From: Bacillota bacterium
GTDB lineage: Bacteria > Bacillota_I > Bacilli_A > ML615J-28 > CAG-698
Direction: 5' to 3'
NCBI GenBank assembly: GCA_023422115.1
Contig: JAEZSA010000188.1
Coordinates: 1-25,133, forward strand
DNA length: 25,133 nt
Position numbers and translations under genes: made by a program. The notes beneath the pieces are model-generated. The model had not been told where the DNA came from. It saw only the letters and a program-made list of their open reading frames with translations, and made no database searches. This document shows positions 14,886-23,276 of the stretch, in pieces. Within the stretch, counting starts at the first letter, position 1; each line of letters begins with the position of its first letter.

Positions 14886-14916
14886 AAAAAGGGATATTAT
14901 TAAAATATCCCTTTTT
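14886..14916 (-). terminator. Terminator of the LRR lipoprotein gene
   Basis: AAAAAGGGATATT and AATATCCCTTTTT form a perfect 13-bp stem with a 5-base loop, immediately after the stop codon. The stretch from here to oppA (14708-14885) holds only the oppA promoter and the two operators. Confidence 0.9.
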
Positions 14917-14917
14917 A

Positions 14918-17900
14918 TTATCTGACTGTTATTAAATTTGCATATGCTTTATTCCCATTATCAGTAAAGATTTGCGATAAAGTCTCTTCATTCCCAGAAC
15001 TAGTATAGATAATAGTTAATGATGAACAGTTTGCTAAAATATTTTTACCTATTGTAACTGCTGTTGAAGGAATAAATATTTCTACAAGAGCACTACAATT
15101 TTTGAATGCATCTTGACCAATCTCCACTACTTCTGCAGGAAGGTTTATCTCTGTCAAACTAGTACAACTACTAAATGCTAAATTCCCTATCTTCTTTAAT
15201 TTTGCTGGTAGATCAATTTCAGTTAATGCAGTACATCCAAAGAAAGCATTATCGATTATTTGTTCCAATTCTTCTGGGAAAACAATGTTTGTTAATGCAA
15301 CACAATCTTTAAATGCTGCTGAATGGATGATTCTCACTGTGCTTGGAATAACAATTTCTTCCAGCGAGCCACATCCTGCAAAGGCATTATTATTAATCTC
15401 TGTTACTTCGCCTTGGAAAATCACTTCTTTTAGCGAACTACAATTTTCAAATAGTGAATCAACAATAATCTCTATTACTTCAGGAATAACAATGCTTTCT
15501 AAACTATTGCAGCCAGCAAATGCTGATGTTCCTATTTCTTCTATACCATTAGGAATAACAATATTCTTCAAGTTTTCACAGCCAAAGAATGCTTTAGATC
15601 CAATCTTTTTCACTTCCGTATCAATTGTAAAATCCTCTAAGAATGTACATCCTTCAAATGCTGATTGACCAATTTCTACAATTGTTCCTAAAAATTCTAC
15701 ACTAGCTAAGTTCGTACAATTTTGGAAGGCAAAATTTGATACCATATTTACTTTTGCTGGTACTATGATCTTTGTTAAACCACTACAACCACTAAATGTT
15801 CCCATACCGATTTTTTCTAATCCTGTAGGTAAAATTACTTCTGTAATTTTAGAGTGAGATGAGAAAACATAGTTTCCTATCTCAGTAACTTTCGCATTAA
15901 TTGTTACTTTTCCTGCAATAGAATATGGTGCAAAAACAATGGAAACATCTTCTCCTTTGTCAAGATAAACAATGTTATCTTCCTCATAAAATCCTTCTTT
16001 ATTATTATTAACAGAAATTTCTGCTAAATTAACACAATTCTTAAATGCAGATCCATCGATACTTTGGACATTGCTACCAATAGATACTTTTGTTAATGCT
16101 AAACAATCAGAGAACATGTTATTAGAAATAATTAAAACATTATCAGGAATAACAATTTCTGTAATTGCCGTGTTGGCGAAAACATAAGCACCAAAAGAAA
16201 CGTTTGTACTTGTAGACCCTTCAATAGTTATCTTGTTCAATTTAGTACATCTTTGGAAACTATTTGCTCCTACTGTAGTAATAGTAGAAGAAATAACCAC
16301 CTCTTCTAATGAAGTACAGCCAAAGAAACTATAATCTCTTAATGTTTTTAGTGAAGCAGGAAAAACAAGTTTTTCATATCCTTCTGTTCCTATTAATCGA
16401 TAGCAATTAGCAAACGAACTAGCACCTACGCTTGTTAATGCATTAGAAAATTTAATTGTCTCTAAAGCATAGCAATTAAAGAATGTTCGATTTTTAACTG
16501 ATGTCACTGAATTTGGAATATTGATATTTTTTAATTTTGCACATTCTTCAAATAAACTATTTGATAATATGGATAAACTTTCTGAAAGTTTGATAGATGT
16601 TAATGAACTACAGCCAAAGAAACTTCTATCGCCCAAAATTGTTATCGTATTTGGTAAGTCCATTGTTTCAATCTTTGTACATCCTTCAAATACATTTTCA
16701 CCAATTGTTACAACATTTCGAGGAATCTCTAAATTTACTAAAGCGTTACATCCATTGAATGCGGAATCTCCAATAATCTTTAAATTGCTTGGTAGTGTAA
16801 CGTTTGATAATCTTGTACAATTTTTAAAAGTAGATTCTGATAAATTAGTAATTCCATTACCAATTACAACTGTTTTTAGATACTTACAGCCTTGAAAAAT
16901 CCCATTTTGCATTTTTGTAACTGTATCTGGAATAACAACACTTTCTAATGCTCCAGAGCAGTTTCCAAATGCTAATGATTTAATCGTTGTTACAGATTTT
17001 GGAATTGTTATCTCCTTTAAAGAGGAACAACCATATAATAAGGTATATTCAATAACTGTTAAATCTTTAGGAAGATTAATTTCAGTTAATGATGTACATC
17101 CCATAAAAGCACTTGCTCCAATTGTCTTTACAGAATCTGGAATAACAACACCAGTAATTCTTGTACATGAAGCAAACTTGCGTGATCCTATCTCTGTAAG
17201 AGTTTCTGGCAAGAAAATTCTTCCAGAAATTCCTTTTGGAACAAATACGATTTCAGAAATGTCTTTATCATATAGTATTCCATCCCCACGATAATTACCG
17301 AATGTAGGATTATTCTCATCAACAATAATTAAACGTAGTGCATCACATTTACTAAAAGCAGTTAAATCAATCTCTTTAACCCCTGAACCAATTTTTATGG
17401 TGTCCAAAGCAACGTTGCTAGCAAAGACATAACTACCTATTTTAGTTATCTTATTTGGAATGGTGATTTCACGTAAAGCTTTACATTCGTAAAAAGCTTT
17501 GTCACCAATTTTTTTAATATTATTATGAAGTGTTACGCTTCTTAGATATTCACATCCTAAGAATTGTGAGTCTTTTATCTCTGTGACTGTTGTTGGTACG
17601 ACAATTTCTTTTATTGATAAAGGCGTGAACAATATCTCTGTAACGCTTTTATTATATAAAACACCATCGATACTCTTATATGCTGTGTTACTTTCAGAAA
17701 CAGTGATTCTCTCCAATTTAATCAAACCAGCAAAAGTAGTATCTGTAATTGTACGAACACCTGTTCCTATAACCACATCAACAACATTACTACAACCAGC
17801 GAATGGCGTTTCGCCAAATTCTTCAACACTATCACTAAAGTTTAATGTGACAAATCCTTTACAGTTTTTAAATGCATTGTCACCGATATATCGCAATTGA

Positions 17901-18472
17901 CTTTCAGTTTCTGGATTACCGCCGTTGAAATCTAGATTAGCAAGTTTAACACATCCATAAAAAGCAGAAGCTTCGATTCGCTCAACCATTGCCGGTAAAG
18001 ATAAAGTAACTAAGTTCTTACAACCATAAAAAGCATATGTCCCTACAACTGTAACTTCACCACTAATGATAATATCTGTTAGACTCGAACAATTATAAAA
18101 CAATTCTCTTGGAAAAGTAGTAATACCAGTTCCAATTACGATTTTCTTTAAATTGCTTGCGTTTCTAAAAGCTTTATCACCTAAAAAAGTAACACTATTA
18201 GGAATTACAACATCAACAATATCTTTGTTTTTCATAAACGCAGATTCTGCAATAGATATTACTTCATATTTAATGCCATCAGGATTCGTATATGTTTCTG
18301 GGATAATTATGGCTCCTCTAGCACCTACGTAATCAACGATTTCGCAAGTATTATCGGAATTTAAATGGTATTGGAAGCCTAATGCATCTTCTATGGTTTC
18401 CTTTTTCTTACAACCTGCAAATAAAAGCAAGGCAAAAAATAATACCATTGCTATAAATATTCTTTTTTTCAT
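14918..18472 (-). CDS. BspA-type leucine-rich-repeat surface lipoprotein
   Basis: A 1184-residue lipoprotein: MKKRIFIAMVLFFALLLFAGC with lipobox LFAGC (Cys21). From about residue 69 to 1155 it is built of 42 repeats of about 23 residues of the Treponema/BspA LRR type (LRR_5): I-x-x-x-AF-x-x-C-x-x-L-x-x-[IV]-x-[IL]-P-x-x-[IV]. Three non-repeat islands interrupt it at about 256-285, 382-412 and 819-849, each reading [IV]xVxxxN then a (D)G[IV]LY-type strand and [IV]xFxP. Such proteins coat cells and bind host or matrix proteins or other cells; the ligand here is unknown. The longer frame to 18565 would start upstream of the promoter, whereas the ATG at 18472 has AAGGAGG. Single gene with own promoter and terminator. 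Confidence 0.92.
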   Translation of the reverse strand: MKKRIFIAMVLFFALLLFAGCKKKETIEDALGFQYHLNSDNTCEIVDYVGARGAIIIPETYTNPDGIKYEVISIAESAFMKNKDIVDVVIPNSVTFLGDKAFRNASNLKKIVIGTGITTFPRELFYNCSSLTDIIISGEVTVVGTYAFYGCKNLVTLSLPAMVERIEASAFYGCVKLANLDFNGGNPETESQLRYIGDNAFKNCKGFVTLNFSDSVEEFGETPFAGCSNVVDVVIGTGVRTITDTTFAGLIKLERITVSESNTAYKSIDGVLYNKSVTEILFTPLSIKEIVVPTTVTEIKDSQFLGCEYLRSVTLHNNIKKIGDKAFYECKALREITIPNKITKIGSYVFASNVALDTIKIGSGVKEIDLTAFSKCDALRLIIVDENNPTFGNYRGDGILYDKDISEIVFVPKGISGRIFLPETLTEIGSRKFASCTRITGVVIPDSVKTIGASAFMGCTSLTEINLPKDLTVIEYTLLYGCSSLKEITIPKSVTTIKSLAFGNCSGALESVVIPDTVTKMQNGIFQGCKYLKTVVIGNGITNLSESTFKNCTRLSNVTLPSNLKIIGDSAFNGCNALVNLEIPRNVVTIGENVFEGCTKIETMDLPNTITILGDRSFFGCSSLTSIKLSESLSILSNSLFEECAKLKNINIPNSVTSVKNRTFFNCYALETIKFSNALTSVGASSFANCYRLIGTEGYEKLVFPASLKTLRDYSFFGCTSLEEVVISSTITTVGANSFQRCTKLNKITIEGSTSTNVSFGAYVFANTAITEIVIPDNVLIISNNMFSDCLALTKVSIGSNVQSIDGSAFKNCVNLAEISVNNNKEGFYEEDNIVYLDKGEDVSIVFAPYSIAGKVTINAKVTEIGNYVFSSHSKITEVILPTGLEKIGMGTFSGCSGLTKIIVPAKVNMVSNFAFQNCTNLASVEFLGTIVEIGQSAFEGCTFLEDFTIDTEVKKIGSKAFFGCENLKNIVIPNGIEEIGTSAFAGCNSLESIVIPEVIEIIVDSLFENCSSLKEVIFQGEVTEINNNAFAGCGSLEEIVIPSTVRIIHSAAFKDCVALTNIVFPEELEQIIDNAFFGCTALTEIDLPAKLKKIGNLAFSSCTSLTEINLPAEVVEIGQDAFKNCSALVEIFIPSTAVTIGKNILANCSSLTIIYTSSGNEETLSQIFTDNGNKAYANLITVR

Positions 18473-18515
18473 TTTATATTCCTCCTTAAGTATTGGCATC
18501 TCTCTAGTAGTGATT

Positions 18516-18544
18516 ATTATACCACGAAAAAGCGTAAATATCAA
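18516..18544 (-). promoter_or_regulatory. Sigma-A promoter of the LRR lipoprotein gene
   Basis: TTGATA (18539-18544) and TATAAT (18516-18521) are 17 bases apart. No cre-like box is found beside it, unlike the two neighbouring surface genes. Confidence 0.85.
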
Positions 18545-18574
18545 CTTGTTTTTCTTTTTATTCATTATATTTTT

Positions 18575-18622
18575 GTAAAATAAAGCCCTATTTTCAATAA
18601 AAACTATTTAAAATAAGGCTTT
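18575..18622 (-). terminator. Terminator of the DUF885 lipoprotein gene
   Basis: On the minus strand AAAGCCTTATTTT and AAAATAGGGCTTT make a 13-bp stem (one wobble pair) around a 15-base loop, then ATTTTA. It separates this gene from the LRR gene promoter. Confidence 0.8.
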
Positions 18623-18629
18623 TTGTTAT

Positions 18630-21600
18630 TTATTTCCTAGCAGTTCCTGCTGTTCCCCAAATAGCAGCATAGTCTTGGTAAACTTGTTGGATAATTGGCC
18701 AAGAAGCATCCCCTGTTTCAAGATAAATTGTATGGAACAGCTCATCACTATAGTAAACTCCCATTGCTTCTTTGAATTCAGCTTTGATATCCATCATTTG
18801 AGCAAACGAGAAATAGTACATCAAGTAATTTGTTGGAACTTCAACATAGAAATAATAAATTTCTTCAAAGTCATCTAAGCTTACTGTGTCACCACTTGTC
18901 CATGTATATCTTCCACTAGTAACATCATCCATTGTAAGTCCATATCCTTCAATGATTTCTTCTACTCCCCAGTTCTCATAGTTAACACCAATGTCAATTC
19001 TACAAGCACTTAAAGAACTAATTGGATCTAATAAGAACATTTGTTGCATAGCATAGTTATCGATGATATATTTTGGACAATAATTTTCAACATATACTGC
19101 CCACGCTTCAGAATAACCCGTATAGCTGATAACTTTACGAACATTATGAGCATCCGTATTTTTAAAATAAATGTTTTGATACATATGTCCAGGCCATGCT
19201 TCATGGGTAATTGTTGTAAACATATAGTCATTCACTTCACTGAAATCTGGTGGGTTAATATAAAAGACCTCGGAAGTATTCGCATCAATTGGAGACGTTA
19301 AATAAAATGCAGGTGATGAATTTTCTTGCAATGCTGGCGCTACTTCTTTCACAACAATATCTTCACCAAATACCAATTCTACTGGTAAATCTGGAAAATC
19401 AACTTTTGACGCTTCTTGCAAGTATGGAATTACGCCATTAAGTGATGGATAATATTCAATATTCTCTTTTTCATCATAAATAATCAGCTTTGCATCTTCC
19501 ATTAGATTGCCATCATATTCAGAATAATATGCTCCATAAGCTTCTGCTTCTGCGATTTTAGTTTCAATATAGGTAATCAATTCTGGAATAGTCATATCAG
19601 AACCACATTTTCTTTGGAACATAATTTCATAATACTTTTTGCCTATTTCCGTATCAGATAATGATCCTTTTAATTCATCATTGTTTGCTGCTTTTAGTTG
19701 TAGTAAATTGTTTTTTAACCACACATAAGCACCCACAAAATTTTCATTTACATATTGAGCATTTCGCGTTTTGTATTCTTCAACTTCTGCTGTTGTTAGA
19801 AAATCATAAGAACCAATCCGATCATTAAAGACAGTAATTAAATAATTTTCACCCTCAGCTTCTATAAAGGCATCACATTGATCAATAACCAAATCTATAA
19901 CAAAATCTGTCATAGGATTCCCTTTTCCTGCTGTTATTTTTGACATTTCGAACATGAAGAGTGCTTCAAAATCTGCTTGAGTTGTAATTAGATATTGGAA
20001 ATAGTTTTCTATGTCTCGTTTGTTATCAAATCGATATTCCGCTATGATAGATGGTAATTGTGCCTGATATCCAAGGTAACTTCCTAATTGAGTTCCATAA
20101 TAGAAATAGATATTTTCTTCTTCATCAAATTCGAAATACTTTAAATTACGATTGATATAATCTAATATAACATCATAAGCTAATTTTTGACTGCTCGATA
20201 AATCATCGCGATTGAAAGCCAACAGCTTTCCCTTCTCGATAATTAATTCATCATAATAATCAATCTCAGCTTCAGGACTCATGTCATATTCTGTTGTTGC
20301 TATAACAGGAGCGTTCGCTAAATCTGTACCGTATTTTATATCGAATGCTTCTATATCATAGATTAAATAGTTGATGTTAAACGGAGAATCTCCTAAATAA
20401 TACAAGAACATTTCATCAAGAAACGCATTAAAGGCTAAATCATCCACTTCTCCAACTGGTTTTTGGTACTCATGAACAACCGGTATATAATCAACTTCTG
20501 ATTTTTTTGTTATAGTTAGAACTACTTCACCATCTAAATTAGTAGTTAAAATGTTCTTTAAAACTAATTCATGACCCTTTGCTAATTCACTTAAAGTGAT
20601 AAATACCTTTTGACTGAACGTGTCATCTTCCTCTTTTGGAACTAAAATTTTAACAACATTTATTCCATCGGTAATTTCAAATAAAACATTCTTATCATCA
20701 TCAAAAATAGTTGGTTTGCTGTGAACCTTAAGGGTTGTAAAATCAATATACTTATAAAGATTATCATTAATTTGATTTTGTGATAAATCAGTCATTTCAG
20801 CATGATTAGCTTGATCTTGTTGATCTGTTGTTAGAATACCACTAACACTCTTAATACCTGCTCTATCACCAATAGTAGTTTTAACTCCGCTAATGATAAC
20901 TTCTTTTCCTTCTCCTAGAATTGCATCGTTTGATGTCATTATAGATGCAGTTGCTGATACCGCCGTGGTTGCCATATTGGCATCATAAATGTATAATGTG
21001 CTTCCTAGATAATAAGTAGTGTATGTCTTAACAACCACCATTTCTCCATCAGCAATCGAATTCAATTGTGTCAAAGTCGAAAATTTATCATTTGGTACAT
21101 TCACAGTAAAGCTACTACTGATCCCTCCATAGTTGATTGTGATTGTGTGTTCACCTTTTATGTATAAACTAATATAATCAGTACCGCTCAACATACGTAA
21201 AGTGATTGGCGTTGATTTAATTTCACCTGTTGAATATATCATATCAACAAGAATATTTTTATAATTGAAAGTTGCTTCGCTATAAGCAGCTTGAACACTT
21301 GCTTCATTGACTTGCATCGATTTTAAAACCGATGTCGGTACATTAATATAAAAAGTTGCAACTGCTCCGCTATATTCCACACCAACAATTTGTTCTCCTG
21401 GTGTTCTTAGTTTCAATAGATCTTCTTCTGACAGCATTTCTTCAGTCAAATTGATTAACTCTTCAACTCCATCAGAATAAACTGCTTTCACAATAATATC
21501 TTGCAAATTAAAAATATCCTTTTTTTGTGCTTCAGTAACACTATTATTATCTACCGAAATTCCGATTACTGATGGTTCTGGAATTACAAATGTAGTCGTA

Positions 21601-21890
21601 ATTTCTAACCCTTCATAAGAAAAAGTTAAATCATAACTTCCTGGACTTGTTAGTTTACTAATATCACCATTTACAATCATATCTGCAGTAACATTAATTT
21701 GTTCATTCGTTCCATTTTTCAAATTTAGTGTTAATTTCAATTCCCCAATTTCTACTTTTCCATCTTCAACAGCAGCAGTTATTACCTCATCAGTAACACT
21801 AATTGATTCAAATTTAGAACCACACGCTGATAATGAAAAAGCAAACGTCAATAATAGTACTAATGCAAAAAACTTTATACTCCTTTTCAT
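18630..21890 (-). CDS. DUF885 zinc metallopeptidase lipoprotein with three Ig-like domains
   Basis: A 1086-residue exported lipoprotein; lipobox LSAC, Cys23. Three Ig-like modules follow (about 28-106, 108-185, 190-266), each ending like GSYDLTFSYEGLEITTTFVI or GEHTITINYGGISSSFTVNVP (Big_3-like). Residues about 267-455 contain an OB-like beta region (VVVKTYTTYYLGSTLYIYD). From about 470 to the end is DUF885, with HEAWPGHMYQ (His896-Glu897-Gly901-His902) and the later SEAWAVYVE whose Glu928 is the probable third zinc ligand. DUF885 proteins are thought to be metal-dependent peptidases; this fits a secreted enzyme feeding the neighbouring Opp transporter. The ATG at 21890 lies 8 bases after GGAG; the one at 21896 is too close. 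The exact domain limits are estimates. Confidence 0.88.
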   Translation of the reverse strand: MKRSIKFFALVLLLTFAFSLSACGSKFESISVTDEVITAAVEDGKVEIGELKLTLNLKNGTNEQINVTADMIVNGDISKLTSPGSYDLTFSYEGLEITTTFVIPEPSVIGISVDNNSVTEAQKKDIFNLQDIIVKAVYSDGVEELINLTEEMLSEEDLLKLRTPGEQIVGVEYSGAVATFYINVPTSVLKSMQVNEASVQAAYSEATFNYKNILVDMIYSTGEIKSTPITLRMLSGTDYISLYIKGEHTITINYGGISSSFTVNVPNDKFSTLTQLNSIADGEMVVVKTYTTYYLGSTLYIYDANMATTAVSATASIMTSNDAILGEGKEVIISGVKTTIGDRAGIKSVSGILTTDQQDQANHAEMTDLSQNQINDNLYKYIDFTTLKVHSKPTIFDDDKNVLFEITDGINVVKILVPKEEDDTFSQKVFITLSELAKGHELVLKNILTTNLDGEVVLTITKKSEVDYIPVVHEYQKPVGEVDDLAFNAFLDEMFLYYLGDSPFNINYLIYDIEAFDIKYGTDLANAPVIATTEYDMSPEAEIDYYDELIIEKGKLLAFNRDDLSSSQKLAYDVILDYINRNLKYFEFDEEENIYFYYGTQLGSYLGYQAQLPSIIAEYRFDNKRDIENYFQYLITTQADFEALFMFEMSKITAGKGNPMTDFVIDLVIDQCDAFIEAEGENYLITVFNDRIGSYDFLTTAEVEEYKTRNAQYVNENFVGAYVWLKNNLLQLKAANNDELKGSLSDTEIGKKYYEIMFQRKCGSDMTIPELITYIETKIAEAEAYGAYYSEYDGNLMEDAKLIIYDEKENIEYYPSLNGVIPYLQEASKVDFPDLPVELVFGEDIVVKEVAPALQENSSPAFYLTSPIDANTSEVFYINPPDFSEVNDYMFTTITHEAWPGHMYQNIYFKNTDAHNVRKVISYTGYSEAWAVYVENYCPKYIIDNYAMQQMFLLDPISSLSACRIDIGVNYENWGVEEIIEGYGLTMDDVTSGRYTWTSGDTVSLDDFEEIYYFYVEVPTNYLMYYFSFAQMMDIKAEFKEAMGVYYSDELFHTIYLETGDASWPIIQQVYQDYAAIWGTAGTARK

Positions 21891-21926
21891 TTCCATTTCT
21901 CCTTCAATTTATATTGGTGTTAGAAT

Positions 21927-21955
21927 ATTTTATCTTTTTTTCCTTTTTTTTACAA
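21927..21955 (-). promoter_or_regulatory. Sigma-A promoter of the DUF885 lipoprotein gene
   Basis: TTGTAA (21950-21955) and TAAAAT (21927-21932) are 17 bases apart on the minus strand, with an A-rich spacer. Predicted start near 21920. Confidence 0.72.
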
Positions 21956-21957
21956 TA

Positions 21958-21971
21958 TGAAAACGCTTTGT
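21958..21971. promoter_or_regulatory. cre-like operator next to the DUF885 gene promoter
   Basis: TGAAAACGCTTTGT fits TGNAARCGNWWWCA except the last two bases. It abuts the -35 box on its upstream side. Confidence 0.6.
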
Positions 21972-21999
21972 TTCTAATAAAAAAAACGAAATATAACAA

Positions 22000-22013
22000 A
22001 TTAAACGCTTTCA
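22000..22013. promoter_or_regulatory. cre-like operator, distal, upstream of the DUF885 gene
   Basis: On the minus strand TGAAAGCGTTTAAT has two differences or fewer from the cre consensus. Its centre is 42 bases from that of the proximal box (four helical turns). It also lies about 60 bases upstream of the divergent trpS promoter. Confidence 0.6.
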
Positions 22014-22069
22014 TATATATATCAGTCTAAATTATATCAAACTTTTATTAAGAAAGCAATTCGAAAAAC

Positions 22070-22098
22070 TTGATTTTATTTTGAAGCAAGAGTATAAT
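22070..22098 (+). promoter_or_regulatory. Sigma-A promoter of trpS
   Basis: TTGATT (22070-22075) and TATAAT (22093-22098) are 17 bases apart. The leader before the ATG at 22130 is only about 25 bases, too short for a T-box. Confidence 0.82.
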
Positions 22099-22129
22099 AT
22101 TCACAATTGATATCATGGGAGGGCGCATT

Positions 22130-23131
22130 ATGAATATAGTATTATCAGGAATCAAACCAACAGGAATACCAACCTTAGGCAACTATTTAGGAGCCTTGAA
22201 AAATTTCGTAAAGCTACAAAACTCGATGACTGATTATGAATTTTTTGTGTTTGTAGCGGATTTGCATGCCATTACAACGCCACAAGATCCCAAAACACTA
22301 AAACAAAACATCAAGAATGTTGCTGCATTATATTTAGCTTGCGGTTTGAATCCAGATCGATTGGTTCTATTCATTCAATCTGAAGTAGATGCCCATATTA
22401 AGTTAGGTTATACGATGCAATCTGTTTGTTATATGGGGGAATTAGAACGAATGACACAATATAAAGATAAGGCAGCGAAACAAACGCAAGGGATTACTTC
22501 TGCTTTATTCACTTATCCTGCATTAATGGCCGCAGATATTCTTTTATATGATGCGAAATATGTTCCCGTTGGTGATGATCAAAAACAACATTTAGTACTG
22601 ACTCGTGATTTAGCAATCCGCTTCAATAATCGATATGGTGAAACTTTTGTCGTTCCAGAACCTTTGATTCCAAAGAAAGGTGCACGAATCATGGACTTAC
22701 AAGATCCAAGTAAGAAAATGGATAAAAGCGCCGATAATGAAAAAGGATGTATTTTCCTTTTGGAACCCATCAGCAGTATAAAAAAGAAAATCAAAAGTGC
22801 TGTTACCGATTTAGAAACTTGTATTCGCTATGATAAAGAAAAGAAACCAGGCATTTCTAACCTAATGACCATTTATTCAACCATTACTGATTTATCTTTT
22901 GCTGAAATTGAAGCAAAATATGTTGGTAAAGGATATGGCGACTTCAAAAATGACTTAGCGGAAATAGTAGCTTGTGAAATTACTTCTGTTCAAGAAAATT
23001 TCAATCGAATTATTAATTCAAAGGAATTAGATGATATTCTTAATCTAGGTAGAGAACGAGCTAATCTATTAGCTAACAGAAAAATTGATAAAGTATTCAG
23101 AAAAATTGGTTTAGGAAGACAAATAAAATAA
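22130..23131 (+). CDS. trpS: Tryptophan-tRNA ligase
   Basis: TrpRS charges tRNA-Trp in the cytosol. The 333-residue class I synthetase has the HIGH-equivalent region GIKPTGIPTLGNYLGAL (TLGN at 15-18), the tryptophan pocket region around MQSVCYMGELERMTQYKDK, the conserved TYPALMAADILLYDAKYVPVGDDQKQHLVLTRDLA (128-162) and the KMSKS-equivalent KKMDKSADN, with KMDKS at 196-200 (the second Ser is Asp). The C-terminal helical part is complete. The ATG at 22130 has GGGAGGG 6 bases before it; an in-frame ATG at 22115 covers this site. It is divergent from the DUF885 peptidase gene, and an IS3 element starts 20 bases after its stop. No trp-dependent leader is seen. Confidence 0.96.
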   Translation: MNIVLSGIKPTGIPTLGNYLGALKNFVKLQNSMTDYEFFVFVADLHAITTPQDPKTLKQNIKNVAALYLACGLNPDRLVLFIQSEVDAHIKLGYTMQSVCYMGELERMTQYKDKAAKQTQGITSALFTYPALMAADILLYDAKYVPVGDDQKQHLVLTRDLAIRFNNRYGETFVVPEPLIPKKGARIMDLQDPSKKMDKSADNEKGCIFLLEPISSIKKKIKSAVTDLETCIRYDKEKKPGISNLMTIYSTITDLSFAEIEAKYVGKGYGDFKNDLAEIVACEITSVQENFNRIINSKELDDILNLGRERANLLANRKIDKVFRKIGLGRQIK

Positions 23132-23150
23132 AAAAGAGGTTTGAACGTAG

Positions 23151-23174
23151 TGTACCCTAAATAATAGACAATTA
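23151..23174 (+). repeat. Terminal inverted repeat, transposase-distal end of the IS
   Basis: Starts TGTACCCTAAATAATAGACA. Matches the other end at 17 of 24 positions without gaps, including the shared TACCCT and GACA cores. Confidence 0.75.
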
Positions 23175-23187
23175 GAAAAAAAGGGGT

Positions 23188-23210
23188 TAAGGGGGAATGT
23201 GTCCCCCTTA
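23188..23210. repeat. G/C-rich hairpin inside the IS 3' region
   Basis: TAAGGGGG pairs with CCCCCTTA around a 7-base loop. There is no T run on either side, so it is a structure of unknown role rather than a clear terminator. The rest of 23132-23273 holds the IS end and a terminator. Confidence 0.6.
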
Positions 23211-23242
23211 GTATATGAGAGCTTTTAAGAAATTTTCAAATT

Positions 23243-23276
23243 AACTAGTTGCTTAAAATGGTAGCTAGTTTTTTTA
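23243..23276 (+). terminator. Plus-strand terminator inside the IS, facing trpS
   Basis: AACTAGTTGCT pairs with GGTAGCTAGTT using several G-U pairs, then TTTTTTT. It would stop trpS read-through before it runs antisense into the transposase, and can act as the trpS terminator. Confidence 0.65.

Noticed and set aside
15285..17900. Several plus-strand open frames inside the LRR gene
   Set aside because: They are antisense products of the repeats (recurring HPSNA, QPANA and similar phrases) without start signals.
14918..18472. Repetitive DNA resembling a CRISPR or tandem-repeat array
   Set aside because: The periodicity of about 69 bases is the 23-residue LRR unit. The DNA repeats are degenerate and remain in one reading frame; there are no identical repeats with spacers.
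19028..19301. Short open frames on both strands inside the DUF885 gene
   Set aside because: They overlap the HEAWPGH catalytic region of the long frame and lack ribosome binding sites.
22099..22129. Possible T-box or trp leader before trpS
   Set aside because: Only about 25 bases separate the predicted transcription start from the ATG, and there is no GGTGG motif.
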